Source of the DNA: JAWKIW01 sp046331175
GTDB lineage: Bacteria > Actinomycetota > Acidimicrobiia > Acidimicrobiales > Acidimicrobilacustridaceae
NCBI GenBank assembly: GCA_046331175.1
Contig: JAXLRI010000012.1
Coordinates: 62,001 to 126,000, forward strand
Reading direction: 5' to 3'
DNA length: 64,000 bases
Under the pieces are notes generated by a model. The model was not told the DNA's origin and searched no databases. It worked only from the letters and a program-made list of their open reading frames with translations. Positions 16,239 to 23,909 of this stretch are shown here, one piece after another. Each line of letters opens with the position of its first letter. Position 1 is the stretch's first letter. A program made the translations under genes and the position numbers.

Positions 16239-17423
16239 ATGGCCGCGCCACCACGTGCAATCGACAGGCCGACCTCGACGACCGGGTCGGTGGAACCTGT
16301 CGCCGTCCCATCCGGGCTCCCCCCACCCCCGCGCGCTCGGGTGTCACGCCGTCGTCGGTGGGTGCTGATCGGCGTGGTCCTGGTGGTCGACGCCGTGGCG
16401 TGGTGGCTGGTCGATGCCCTCGTCCCGCCCACCCACGAAGGGCTCTCCGGGGCCATCGACTCGGCGATCATGGGCATGCTGGTGGTGGGACCGCCGTTGG
16501 TGGTCGGGTCGACGATCCTGGTCGTGGCGGCGATCGGTGCGCTGTTCCGGAGGTGGCGGGTGCGCGCCGCCGTGGCCGAAGGCGGCACCGCCGGGCCGTG
16601 GGCGCCGCCGGCCGGGTCGCCCCACGGTGGCGGTCAGGACCGCCACCCGCGCCGATGGTCGGACGTGATCGTGCCGGTCGCCCTCGGCTTGGTGGTCGTC
16701 GGGCTCCAGGCGGTGCTGGCCTCCAACGGGCTCGAGCTGGCATCCATGCTGGAGGTCGGCGCGGTCCTCGTGGTCGGCGGTGGCATCCTCGGCCTCGTCG
16801 GTGCGCTCCTCCCCTCGGCGACGTGGCCACGCAGGATCCTGGGGATCGTCGCCGCCCTCCTGGGCGTCGCGGTCGTCGGGGAGTGGGCGTTGGAGCAGCG
16901 CAGCCAGCAACCGGTCTCCACGGGGGTGCAGGTCGCCTACGTGGCCCGAGGCGCGGGCGACTGCGCGCTCCTGCAGCAGGGCCGGGTGCCTGTCGACCAC
17001 GTCGTGCGGATGGACAGCAACGCCGCCTCTTGCCGGCTCTCCGGCGTGGACCTCTCCGACGCCTCCCTGCGCCGTGCCCAGCTGGTGAACGCCGATCTGC
17101 GCGGCGCGAAGCTGGCGCGGGCGGACCTGCGAGGCGCCCGGATGGATGGCGCCGACCTGACCGGCGCCGACCTCACCGGTGCCGACCTGTCCGAGGTCAT
17201 CCTCTACGGGGCCGATCTCACCCGTGCCGACCTGGCGGGTGCGAACCTGTCGAGGGCGAGCACGAACGGCGCGAACCTCACCGGGGCGGACCTGACCGGC
17301 GCGACCATCCCGTGGCCGGGGCTCGCCCACGCCACCTGGGGCGACACGACGTGCCCCGACGGGACCACCAGCGGCGCGGCTGGTCACGCCTGCCCTGGCG
17401 ACGGGAGCGGGCGAGCTCGGTGA
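16239..17423 (+). CDS. Membrane protein with pentapeptide-repeat domain
   Basis: The 394-residue protein starts at the ATG at 16239, with a strong GGGAGGTG five bases upstream. Two pairs of hydrophobic segments (about 46-66 and 80-105; 148-168 and 175-235) place it in the membrane. Residues about 265-375 consist of A(D/N)LxG-type pentapeptide repeats (GADLTGADLTGADLS, AANLSRA-like), which fold into a right-handed beta-helix. A CRLSG cysteine opens the repeats, and two more cysteines close the protein. Family roles vary from gyrase protection to scaffolding; nothing here specifies one. Confidence 0.82.
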   Translation: MAAPPRAIDRPTSTTGSVEPVAVPSGLPPPPRARVSRRRRWVLIGVVLVVDAVAWWLVDALVPPTHEGLSGAIDSAIMGMLVVGPPLVVGSTILVVAAIGALFRRWRVRAAVAEGGTAGPWAPPAGSPHGGGQDRHPRRWSDVIVPVALGLVVVGLQAVLASNGLELASMLEVGAVLVVGGGILGLVGALLPSATWPRRILGIVAALLGVAVVGEWALEQRSQQPVSTGVQVAYVARGAGDCALLQQGRVPVDHVVRMDSNAASCRLSGVDLSDASLRRAQLVNADLRGAKLARADLRGARMDGADLTGADLTGADLSEVILYGADLTRADLAGANLSRASTNGANLTGADLTGATIPWPGLAHATWGDTTCPDGTTSGAAGHACPGDGSGRAR

Positions 17424-17482
17424 TCGCGACGCCGCACCGGCGTGGTCGGGCGGCGAGCACGGCGTCCGGACAGACTGGGCGG

Positions 17483-18511
17483 ATGGACCCGTTCGTGCGC
17501 GACATCCCGAAGGCCGAGCTGCACCTGCACATCGAGGGAACGCTCGAGCCCGAGCTCATGTTCGAGCTGGCCGAGCGCAACGGCGTGACGCTGCCGTACC
17601 CCGACGTCGAGGCGGTGCGGGCGGCCTACGTGTTCGAGGACCTGCAGTCGTTCCTCGACATCTACTACGCCGGCTGCGACGTGCTCCGCGTCGAGCAGGA
17701 CTTCTACGACCTGACGATGGCGTACCTCCACCGGGCCGCCGAGCAGGGCGTGCGCCACGCCGAGATCTTCTTCGACCCCCAGACCCACACCGAGCGGGGC
17801 GTCCCGTTCGCCACGGTGATCGACGGCATCCACCGCGCCCTCCTCGACGGCGAGGCGCAGCTCGGCGTCACCTCGCTGCTGATCATGTGCTTCCTGCGCC
17901 ACCTGAGCGCCGCCGAGGCCATGGCCACGCTCGAGGAGGCGCTCGACCACCGAGATCGGATCGTGGCCGTCGGCCTCGACTCGTCGGAGGTCGGCCACCC
18001 GCCGTCGAAGTTCACCGAGGTGTTCGCCCGGGCTCGGGCCGAGGGCTTCCTCACCGTGGCCCACGCCGGCGAGGAGGGTCCGCCCGACTACATCCACGAG
18101 GCGCTCGACCTGCTCGAGGTGGCCCGCATCGACCACGGGGTGCGCTGCGTCGAGGACGAGCTGCTCGTCGAGCGGCTGGTCGCCGAGCAGGTGCCGCTCA
18201 CCGTCTGCCCGCTGTCGAACGTGCGGCTCGGCGTCTACGAGAAGCTCGAGGACCACGTGCTGGCCGACCTCCTCCGGCGGGGCGTGCACGTCACGGTCAG
18301 CTCGGACGACCCGGCGTACTTCGGCGGTTACGTGGCCGAGAACCTGGCTGCGGCCGAGCTCGACCTGACCCGTGACGAGGTGGCCGAGCTGGCCCGCCTG
18401 TCGTTCCGGGCCAGCTTCCTTCCCGCCGACGACATCGCCGCCCACCTCGCCGCCATCGACGACTTCGTCACGTCCTTCGACGACACCCCCGTCGACGCCC
18501 CGGCGACCTGA
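17483..18511 (+). CDS. Adenine deaminase (adenosine deaminase superfamily)
   Basis: The 342-residue protein has the zinc-dependent deaminase landmarks: HLHIEGT (H14, H16), HAGEEGPP (H194, E197), DHGVR and SSDDPAYFGGY (D275, D276). The wording of these blocks, notably LDSSEVGHPPSKF and DDPAYFGGYV, matches the adenine deaminases (Aah1 or Pseudomonas PA0148 type) rather than classic adenosine deaminases. The likely reaction is adenine to hypoxanthine plus ammonia, in purine salvage. The start lies six bases after CAGACT and has no ribosome-binding site. The gene stands alone. Confidence 0.88.
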   Translation: MDPFVRDIPKAELHLHIEGTLEPELMFELAERNGVTLPYPDVEAVRAAYVFEDLQSFLDIYYAGCDVLRVEQDFYDLTMAYLHRAAEQGVRHAEIFFDPQTHTERGVPFATVIDGIHRALLDGEAQLGVTSLLIMCFLRHLSAAEAMATLEEALDHRDRIVAVGLDSSEVGHPPSKFTEVFARARAEGFLTVAHAGEEGPPDYIHEALDLLEVARIDHGVRCVEDELLVERLVAEQVPLTVCPLSNVRLGVYEKLEDHVLADLLRRGVHVTVSSDDPAYFGGYVAENLAAAELDLTRDEVAELARLSFRASFLPADDIAAHLAAIDDFVTSFDDTPVDAPAT

Positions 18512-18565
18512 CGAGCGCGGGCGGCTCCGGCGGCCTGACCGGGGGGCGGGCGGACCCGGCGATTT

Positions 18566-18582
18566 TGAGTAGGCCCTACTCA
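18566..18582. promoter_or_regulatory. 17-bp palindrome upstream of a membrane protein gene
   Basis: TGAGTAGG-C-CCTACTCA has perfect 8-bp arms around one central base. It lies 62 bp upstream of the ATG at 18644, within a locally AT-richer patch. Its position and symmetry fit an operator; no regulator is assigned. Confidence 0.5.
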
Positions 18583-18643
18583 GGTGGATCCTCCGGCGAC
18601 GGCCCACCATCAGCCCCGTCGCTCGAACCAGGAGGATCATTCG

Positions 18644-19246
18644 ATGGGCTACTTCAAGAAGGTCGGGGTCGCCACCGCGGTGGGGCTGGGGGTCCTCGGA
18701 GCGTTCTTCATCGTCATGGGCCTGGCCGTCCCGCTGCTGCGGTTCGGCTTCCTGCTGACCGGCGTGCTGCTCATGGGCTTCGCCGTGTTCGCCTTCTTCA
18801 TCGGCAAGATGACCGGCGGTCTGGTCGGCGAGGACCTGGTCAACACCGGTGTGCCCGCCACGGCGGTGATCACCGCGGTGGCCGAGACCGGCATGGTCAT
18901 CAACTACACGAACTCGGTGCTGGCCATCGGGCTGCGCATCCAGCCGGGCGACTCGTCCCAGCCCTACGACACGACCATCAAGCAGGCCGTGCCGATCACC
19001 CAGATCCCGCGGGTCCAGCCCGGGGCCAGCGTCGTGGTGAAGCTCGACCCCAAGGACCGCACCAAGGGCATCATCGACTGGAACGCCTCGGCCTACCTCG
19101 GTGCCAACGCCCAGCCCATGGCCCAGCCCATGGCGGCCATGCCCGGCCAGGTCCCCGGCCAGGCCGCCCCCGGCATGCCGGGCATGCCCGGTCAGGCCTA
19201 CCCCGGGCAGCCCGGCCAGGCCTACCCCGGCCAGCCCGGCGCCTGA
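18644..19246 (+). CDS. Two-helix membrane protein with Gly/Pro/Gln-rich tail
   Basis: The 200-residue protein starts at the ATG with AGGAGG eight bases upstream, one of the best ribosome-binding sites in the window. Two adjacent membrane segments (about 10-31 and 33-53) are followed by a compact domain (VPATAVITAVAETGMVIN; PRVQPGASVVVKLDP) and a tail of PGQ/AYPGQP/GMPG repeats. The domain resembles small actinobacterial membrane proteins of unknown role. The tail is reminiscent of those on cell-envelope scaffolds. A palindrome lies upstream, and a 14-bp hairpin separates it from the convergent TetR gene. Confidence 0.78.
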   Translation: MGYFKKVGVATAVGLGVLGAFFIVMGLAVPLLRFGFLLTGVLLMGFAVFAFFIGKMTGGLVGEDLVNTGVPATAVITAVAETGMVINYTNSVLAIGLRIQPGDSSQPYDTTIKQAVPITQIPRVQPGASVVVKLDPKDRTKGIIDWNASAYLGANAQPMAQPMAAMPGQVPGQAAPGMPGMPGQAYPGQPGQAYPGQPGA

Positions 19247-19286
19247 CGGCGCCGATCAGATCGTCGGTCGACCCCGACCGTCGTCC

Positions 19287-19324
19287 ACCGAGCCCGGGCG
19301 CTTCCCTCTCCGCCCGGGCTCGGT
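19287..19324. terminator. Bidirectional hairpin terminator
   Basis: A perfect 14-bp stem (19287-19300 with 19311-19324) closes a 10-base loop between the convergent membrane-protein and TetR genes. The right arm is partly repeated just downstream (to about 19343). No T-run is present. Confidence 0.65.
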
Positions 19325-19396
19325 CGCGCCCGGGCTCGGTCGCGTCCGCCGGACGGGGGGATCGGCGTCGCCGCGCGCGGGAGCGGTGGGCCGGGC

Positions 19397-19984
19397 TCAG
19401 GGGGCGAGCACGGCGCGCACGTCGCGGTCGAGCTCGGCGCGAGCCAGCGCGAGCGGCGTCCCCGCGGCGACCGCTTCGCCGGTGGCGCGCAGGATGCCCC
19501 CGAGCACGCCGAGGACCAACCGGGCGTCGCGGCCGGGCGGCACCGCCTCGGCGACCAGCGCGGCGGGCTGGCCGTACAGGCGCATGTGGCCGGCGGCGAT
19601 CGCGTGCTGGACCTCCTGGGACACGGCGCCGATCTCGGCGGCCAGCCTCGGGGCGAGGTCGTGGGACGGATCGGCGACGTAGTCGATCTGGAAGCGCATC
19701 CACCGCACGATGCGCTCGACCGGTGGGTCGTCCCCCTCCAGCAGGGTCGCCGACTGGTCGATGACCGGCTGCAGCTCGCGCTCGAACCAGGCCAGCAGGA
19801 TGTGGTCCTTGTCCGGGAAGTAGCGGTACAGCGACGAGCGGGCCAGGCCGACCTCGGCGGCGATGTCGCCCAGGTCGGTGCCGCTGACGCCGCGCTCGGC
19901 GAACAGGCGACCGGCCGCGTCGAGGATGGCCCGCTCCTGCAGGCGCACGTGCTCGGCCACGGTGGGCGCGGTGATCCTCGGCAC
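19397..19984 (-). CDS. TetR-family transcriptional regulator
   Basis: The 195-residue protein has a typical TetR N-terminus: AILDAAGRLFAERGVSGT, then the helix-turn-helix DIAAEVGLARSSLYRYFPDKDHIL. The C-terminal ligand domain is unspecific. It is the third gene of a minus-strand operon behind a MacB-like permease and its ATPase. A twofold palindromic site covers the operon promoter (22140-22168), so I infer that it represses the exporter and is relieved by an exported compound. The GTG start at 19984 lies 77 bp after the ATPase stop. Confidence 0.9.
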   Translation of the reverse strand: MPRITAPTVAEHVRLQERAILDAAGRLFAERGVSGTDLGDIAAEVGLARSSLYRYFPDKDHILLAWFERELQPVIDQSATLLEGDDPPVERIVRWMRFQIDYVADPSHDLAPRLAAEIGAVSQEVQHAIAAGHMRLYGQPAALVAEAVPPGRDARLVLGVLGGILRATGEAVAAGTPLALARAELDRDVRAVLAP

Positions 19985-20061
19985 GGGTCCAGTCTCCCCG
20001 ATCGGTGGGGCCCGGCGAAACCGGGTCGTGGTGATGTCGGGTCGGGCCGGCCGCAGCCCGC

Positions 20062-20733
20062 TCAGGCCGGGCCGAGCCGCCCGTCCTCCATGCGCAGCAC
20101 CCGGTCGACCTGGTGCAGCACGGCGGTGTCGTGGGTGACCATGACGGTGGCGACCTGGCGGTCGTGGGTCTCTCGGGCGAGCAGCTCGACGATCTCGCCG
20201 CCCCGCTGGTGGTCGAGGGCCGACGTGGGCTCGTCGACGAGCAGCACCGCCGGCTCGGCCATGAGGGCCCGGGCGATGCCCACCCGCTGGCGCTCGCCGC
20301 CCGACAGCTGGTGCGGACGTCGGTCGGCCCGGCGGCCCATCCCGACGTCGTCGAGCAGGCCCGCGGCCCGCTCGCGCTGGGTCGCCGGCCGCACGCCGTC
20401 GAGGTGGGGGAGCAGCAGCAGCTGCTCGAGGGCCGTGAGCGACGGGACCAGGTTCGACCCCTGGAAGACGAACCCGATCTGCTCGCGCCGCAGGCGGGTC
20501 CGCTCCTTGTCCGATGCCTCGGCGACCTCGGCCTCACCGATGCGCACCGAGCCGCTCGTGGGTCGCAGCATGGCCCCGGCGACCGCCAGCAGGCTGGACT
20601 TGCCCGAGCCGGACGGCCCGACGACCGCGACCAGCTCGCCGGGGGAGACGTCGAGCGACACGTGGTCGAGGGCGGTGATCTCCTGGTCGCCGTCGCCGAG
20701 GACCAGCGTGACGTCGTGCACGGACAGGCTCAT
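20062..20733 (-). CDS. ABC exporter ATP-binding protein (MacB/LolD-like)
   Basis: The 223-residue protein has every ABC motif: Walker A GPSGSGKSS, Q-loop FVFQGSNLVPSLTALEQ, signature LSGGERQRVGIARAL, Walker B VLLVDEPTSALD and the switch histidine VMVTHD. Sequence type and length fit the MacB/LolD/FtsE group that partners FtsX-fold permeases. It lies directly after such a permease gene and before the TetR gene in one operon. The ATG at 20733 begins MSLSVHDV. Confidence 0.93.
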   Translation of the reverse strand: MSLSVHDVTLVLGDGDQEITALDHVSLDVSPGELVAVVGPSGSGKSSLLAVAGAMLRPTSGSVRIGEAEVAEASDKERTRLRREQIGFVFQGSNLVPSLTALEQLLLLPHLDGVRPATQRERAAGLLDDVGMGRRADRRPHQLSGGERQRVGIARALMAEPAVLLVDEPTSALDHQRGGEIVELLARETHDRQVATVMVTHDTAVLHQVDRVLRMEDGRLGPA

Positions 20734-20830
20734 GGTCGGGCTCCGGTGGTCGAGGTGGCGATGGCGGTGCGGGCCGAGCGGGCGGTGGCCGAGGCCGCCG
20801 AGCTGGCTGGCGGGGTGGTGGTCGAGCGGC

Positions 20831-22024
20831 TCATCGGGCACCGCCCAGGGCGATGAGCGGGTCGACCTTGGTGATGCGCCGCAGCGAGAGCGACGCACCG
20901 ATCAGGCCCATGACGACCACCAGCACGGCGGCGAGGAGGACGGGGGCCGGCTGCAGGGCGAACGGCGCGCCGCCCGGAATGACGAAGCCCAGGCCGAGGC
21001 CCACCAGCACGCCGGCTGCCGTCGACACCACCAGCACCACGAGGGCTTGCCCGAGCGCGTCCTTCAGCAGGTAGCCGTTGGACGCCCCGAGGGCCTTGAT
21101 CAGCCCGATCTCCTGCTTGCGCTGGATCGTCCACACCGTGAAGAAGGCGCCGACGAGCATGGCGGCGATGACGTAGAGGAAGCCCTCGATCATCTGCAGC
21201 GTGCCGGTCTCCTCCTTGTAGCCGGGCGATCCGTCGAAGGCCTTGGTGAGCGTGACGGTCGTGAGGCCGAGCTCGTCGACCGATGCCGGCGAGAAGCCGG
21301 TCGTGGTGTCGAGGGCGACCAGCGTGGCGACGTTGCGCACCGCCGGCGCCAGCTCCTGGCCGGCGGACGGGCCGCCGGGTGGGCCGAAGCTGGCCTCCTG
21401 CCACACGGCGAGCGGGGCGTAGACGATCGGCACGTGGCCGTAGTTCGCCTTGCTCGTGACGCCGATGACGGGCAGCTCGGTGCCGACCCGGTCGAGCACG
21501 AGCGTGTCGCCGACCTTCACCCCCTGCTTGGTGGCGAGGGCCTCGGAGACCACCACGCCGCGCTCGGTCGCGCCGAGCGGCTGGCCGTCGGTGGAGGTGG
21601 GCGCGATGAACGAGCCCGGCTCGACGCCGAACAGCGCCAGGTCGACCGCCTTGCCCTCCTGGCCGGTCGACTTGCCCCGGGCCAGCACCTCTTGGCGGGC
21701 GCCGTCGGCGGCCGCCGTCGAGGTGAAGGCGTGGGCGTTGAACAGGCTGTTGCCGAGCGGGGCGGCGGCCTGCACGCCGGGCCGGGTGCGGGCCTCCTCC
21801 CACTGGCGGCGCTCGACGGTCGACTGGTTGAACTTCACGCCCGACTCGGCGTTGAACGCCAGGTGCGAGGCCGGCAGGTTGCGGACGCCGGAGATGTTGT
21901 CGTCGACCAGGCCGGTGGCCAGGCCGGTCAGCAGGACCATGAGCAGGGCGAGCATGGCGACGACCGCGCCCATGAGGGCGAAGCGTCCCTTGGCGAACCA
22001 CAGGTCGCGCCGGGCGATGAACAT
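20831..22024 (-). CDS. ABC exporter permease, FtsX/MacB-like
   Basis: The 397-residue protein has the MacB/FtsX layout: an N-terminal membrane helix (about 15-40, MGAVVAMLALLMVLLTGLA), a large extracytoplasmic domain to about residue 265, then three C-terminal helices (YVIAAMLVGAFFTVWTI; ALVVLVVSTAAGVLVGLG; VLLAAVLVVVMGLIG) with the EIGLIKALGASNGYL coupling helix. With the downstream ATPase it should form a mechanotransmission-type exporter, perhaps for a hydrophobic toxin or heme-like compound. The start is ATG 22024. The promoter and operator lie about 110 bp upstream. Confidence 0.9.
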   Translation of the reverse strand: MFIARRDLWFAKGRFALMGAVVAMLALLMVLLTGLATGLVDDNISGVRNLPASHLAFNAESGVKFNQSTVERRQWEEARTRPGVQAAAPLGNSLFNAHAFTSTAAADGARQEVLARGKSTGQEGKAVDLALFGVEPGSFIAPTSTDGQPLGATERGVVVSEALATKQGVKVGDTLVLDRVGTELPVIGVTSKANYGHVPIVYAPLAVWQEASFGPPGGPSAGQELAPAVRNVATLVALDTTTGFSPASVDELGLTTVTLTKAFDGSPGYKEETGTLQMIEGFLYVIAAMLVGAFFTVWTIQRKQEIGLIKALGASNGYLLKDALGQALVVLVVSTAAGVLVGLGLGFVIPGGAPFALQPAPVLLAAVLVVVMGLIGASLSLRRITKVDPLIALGGAR

Positions 22025-22139
22025 GTCGGACCTCGGGGTCGGGTGGGTCGGGTCGGGAGGTTCGGTGTCGGGGCTGGGCGGGGGCGACCAGGGCCGACCG
22101 GGGCTGGGCGGCCAGCGGCCAGGGTTGCCGACGACGCGT

Positions 22140-22168
22140 AGGGTATCTTGTCGACAAGACGTCGACAA
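22140..22168 (-). promoter_or_regulatory. Promoter and palindromic operator of the ABC-TetR operon
   Basis: Read on the minus strand, TTGTCG (22168-22163) and TACCCT (22145-22140) are separated by 17 bases. TTGTCGAC/GTCGACAA arms (22148-22155 and 22161-22168, 5-base spacer) and a nested 12-bp palindrome CTTGTCGACAAG (22147-22158) fill the spacer and -35. This is a typical TetR repressor arrangement. Confidence 0.7.
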
Positions 22169-22254
22169 CACCGCGGCAACCTGGCCCCCGCACCCCCGCT
22201 GACCTGCGGCGGTGGCTGTCTCGGGCCGGGCCGGGCCGGTAGTGTCGCGGGTCC

Positions 22255-23835
22255 ATGCCCCCCGTCGACCCTGCGGCCTCCGCCGCGCCCGGACCCCGCC
22301 GGTCCCGGCCTCCGCACCGCAGCTGGGGCCAGCGCTTCGTGCTCGGCGGCGGTGTCGGCGTGGTCGTGATCGTGCTGCTGGTGGCCGCGGTGGTCGCCTA
22401 CGGGGCGGCCAAGCTGTCGAACATCTCCCGCGAGGACGTCGACCTGGCCGAGGCCCTGCAGGGCGGACCCGAGAACTACCTGGTCGTCGGGTCCGACACC
22501 CGTGACGTGGTCAAGTCCAGCGATGCCGACGCCTCGGCCTTCCTCGGCGGCGGCGTCGACCCGGGGGGCCAGCGCTCCGACACGATCATGATCGTGCGGG
22601 TCGACCCCAAGAGCGACCAGGTGCAGCTGCTCTCCCTGCCCCGCGACCTGTGGGTCCCCATCTCGGGGACCGGCAAGAGCGAGCGCATCAACACCGCCTA
22701 CGCCGTCGGCGGTGCCCAGCAGCTCATCGACACCATCCACGACGACTTCGGCATCGAGATCAACCACTACGTCGAGGTCGACTTCTCCACCTTCAAGGGC
22801 GTGGTCGACGCCGTCGGCGGCGTGCCGATGTACTTCGACAAGCAGATGCGCGACACCAACTCGGGCCTGTACGTCGACGCAGCCGGCTGCCGCACCCTCG
22901 ACGGCGAGTCGGCGCTGGCCTTCGCCCGCAGCCGCCACCTCCAGTACTACGACGGCGGCCGCTGGCACGACGACCCCACCGGCGACCTCGGCCGCATCTC
23001 CCGCCAGCAGTACCTCATCCGGCGCCTGTTCGACCTCTCGGCCGGCAAGGCCCGCAGCCTCGACCTGCGCGGCACCAACGACCTCGTCGATGCCGGCACC
23101 AAGAACCTCAAGGTCGACCGCCAGCTCGACATGAAGAAGCTCGTGGCCCTGGGTCGCAAGCTGTCGTCGGGCAACGCCGACGACGTGCTGGTCACCCACA
23201 GCCTGCCGTCCACGCAGTGGAGCACGCCGGGCGGCGCCGCCGTGCTCAAGGTGCACCCGTCGGAGTCCCAGCCGGTCCTGAACATCTTCCGCGGCCTGCC
23301 CGCCGACGCCATCCCCGCCGGCGACGTCCACTTCTCGATCGCCAACGCCACCGGCACGAAGGGCAAGGGCGCCGACGTCAAGGCGGCCTACGGTCCCACC
23401 GGCTTCGTGGTCACCGGGGTGGAGGAGACCGGCGGCACCAACAAGCGGACGGTCGTCCGCTACGGCGCCGGCAACGAGCGGATGGCCCAGGAGGTCGCCC
23501 GACACCTGCCGAGCGGCGCCGACCTCTCCGAGGACCGCTCCCTCGACGACCGCATCGTGCTCGTCGTGGGCAAGGACTACCAGGGCGTGAACGTCGAGGC
23601 CATGGCCCTCGACCAGCTCACCACCACGACCACCGGGGCCGCGGCCACGACGTCGAGGTCGGGCTCCTCCGGTTCCTCCTCGGGCTCGTCGTCGAGCTCG
23701 TCGAAGGCTGGTGGGAGCAGCGGCGCCAAGGGGTCCACCACCACGACGGCACCCACCACCTCCACCACCGTCGCCCTGGGCGACGGCCTGGGTGAGGTCC
23801 CCGGCCGCCCGCCGGCCGGCGTCTCCTGCAGCTGA
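22255..23835 (+). CDS. LytR-CpsA-Psr (LCP) family cell-wall ligase
   Basis: The 526-residue protein has a cytoplasmic Pro/Arg-rich start, one membrane helix (about 30-52) and an extracytoplasmic LCP domain (about 75-250). The LCP blocks are RSDTIMIVRVDP, LSLPRDLWV, INTAYAVGG, YVEVDFSTFKGVVDAVGG and ALAFARSRH, the Asp/Arg residues that grip the pyrophosphate of a polyprenyl-linked glycan. A LytR C-terminal domain follows (about 355-440), then a Ser/Thr/Gly-rich tail. Family members attach glycopolymers such as arabinogalactan or teichoic acid to peptidoglycan. The ATG is nine bases after TAGTGT, and the gene is divergent from the ABC operon. Confidence 0.93.
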   Translation: MPPVDPAASAAPGPRRSRPPHRSWGQRFVLGGGVGVVVIVLLVAAVVAYGAAKLSNISREDVDLAEALQGGPENYLVVGSDTRDVVKSSDADASAFLGGGVDPGGQRSDTIMIVRVDPKSDQVQLLSLPRDLWVPISGTGKSERINTAYAVGGAQQLIDTIHDDFGIEINHYVEVDFSTFKGVVDAVGGVPMYFDKQMRDTNSGLYVDAAGCRTLDGESALAFARSRHLQYYDGGRWHDDPTGDLGRISRQQYLIRRLFDLSAGKARSLDLRGTNDLVDAGTKNLKVDRQLDMKKLVALGRKLSSGNADDVLVTHSLPSTQWSTPGGAAVLKVHPSESQPVLNIFRGLPADAIPAGDVHFSIANATGTKGKGADVKAAYGPTGFVVTGVEETGGTNKRTVVRYGAGNERMAQEVARHLPSGADLSEDRSLDDRIVLVVGKDYQGVNVEAMALDQLTTTTTGAAATTSRSGSSGSSSGSSSSSSKAGGSSGAKGSTTTTAPTTSTTVALGDGLGEVPGRPPAGVSCS

Positions 23836-23846
23836 CCCGTCGACGC

Positions 23847-23866
23847 CCGGGGCGCTCGGGCCCCGG
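23847..23866 (+). terminator. Short GC hairpin after the LCP gene
   Basis: A 7-bp stem (CCGGGGC with GCCCCGG) closes a 6-base loop eleven bases after the LCP stop. It is a possible terminator but short and without a T-run. Confidence 0.4.
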
Positions 23867-23909
23867 TGCCGGCTCAACGCCGGTGCCTGATCGGTCGATG
23901 GGAGGGACG

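Noticed and set aside
19321..19343. Second terminator after the 14-bp hairpin
   Set aside because: It is a partial copy of the right arm only and lacks its own partner arm.
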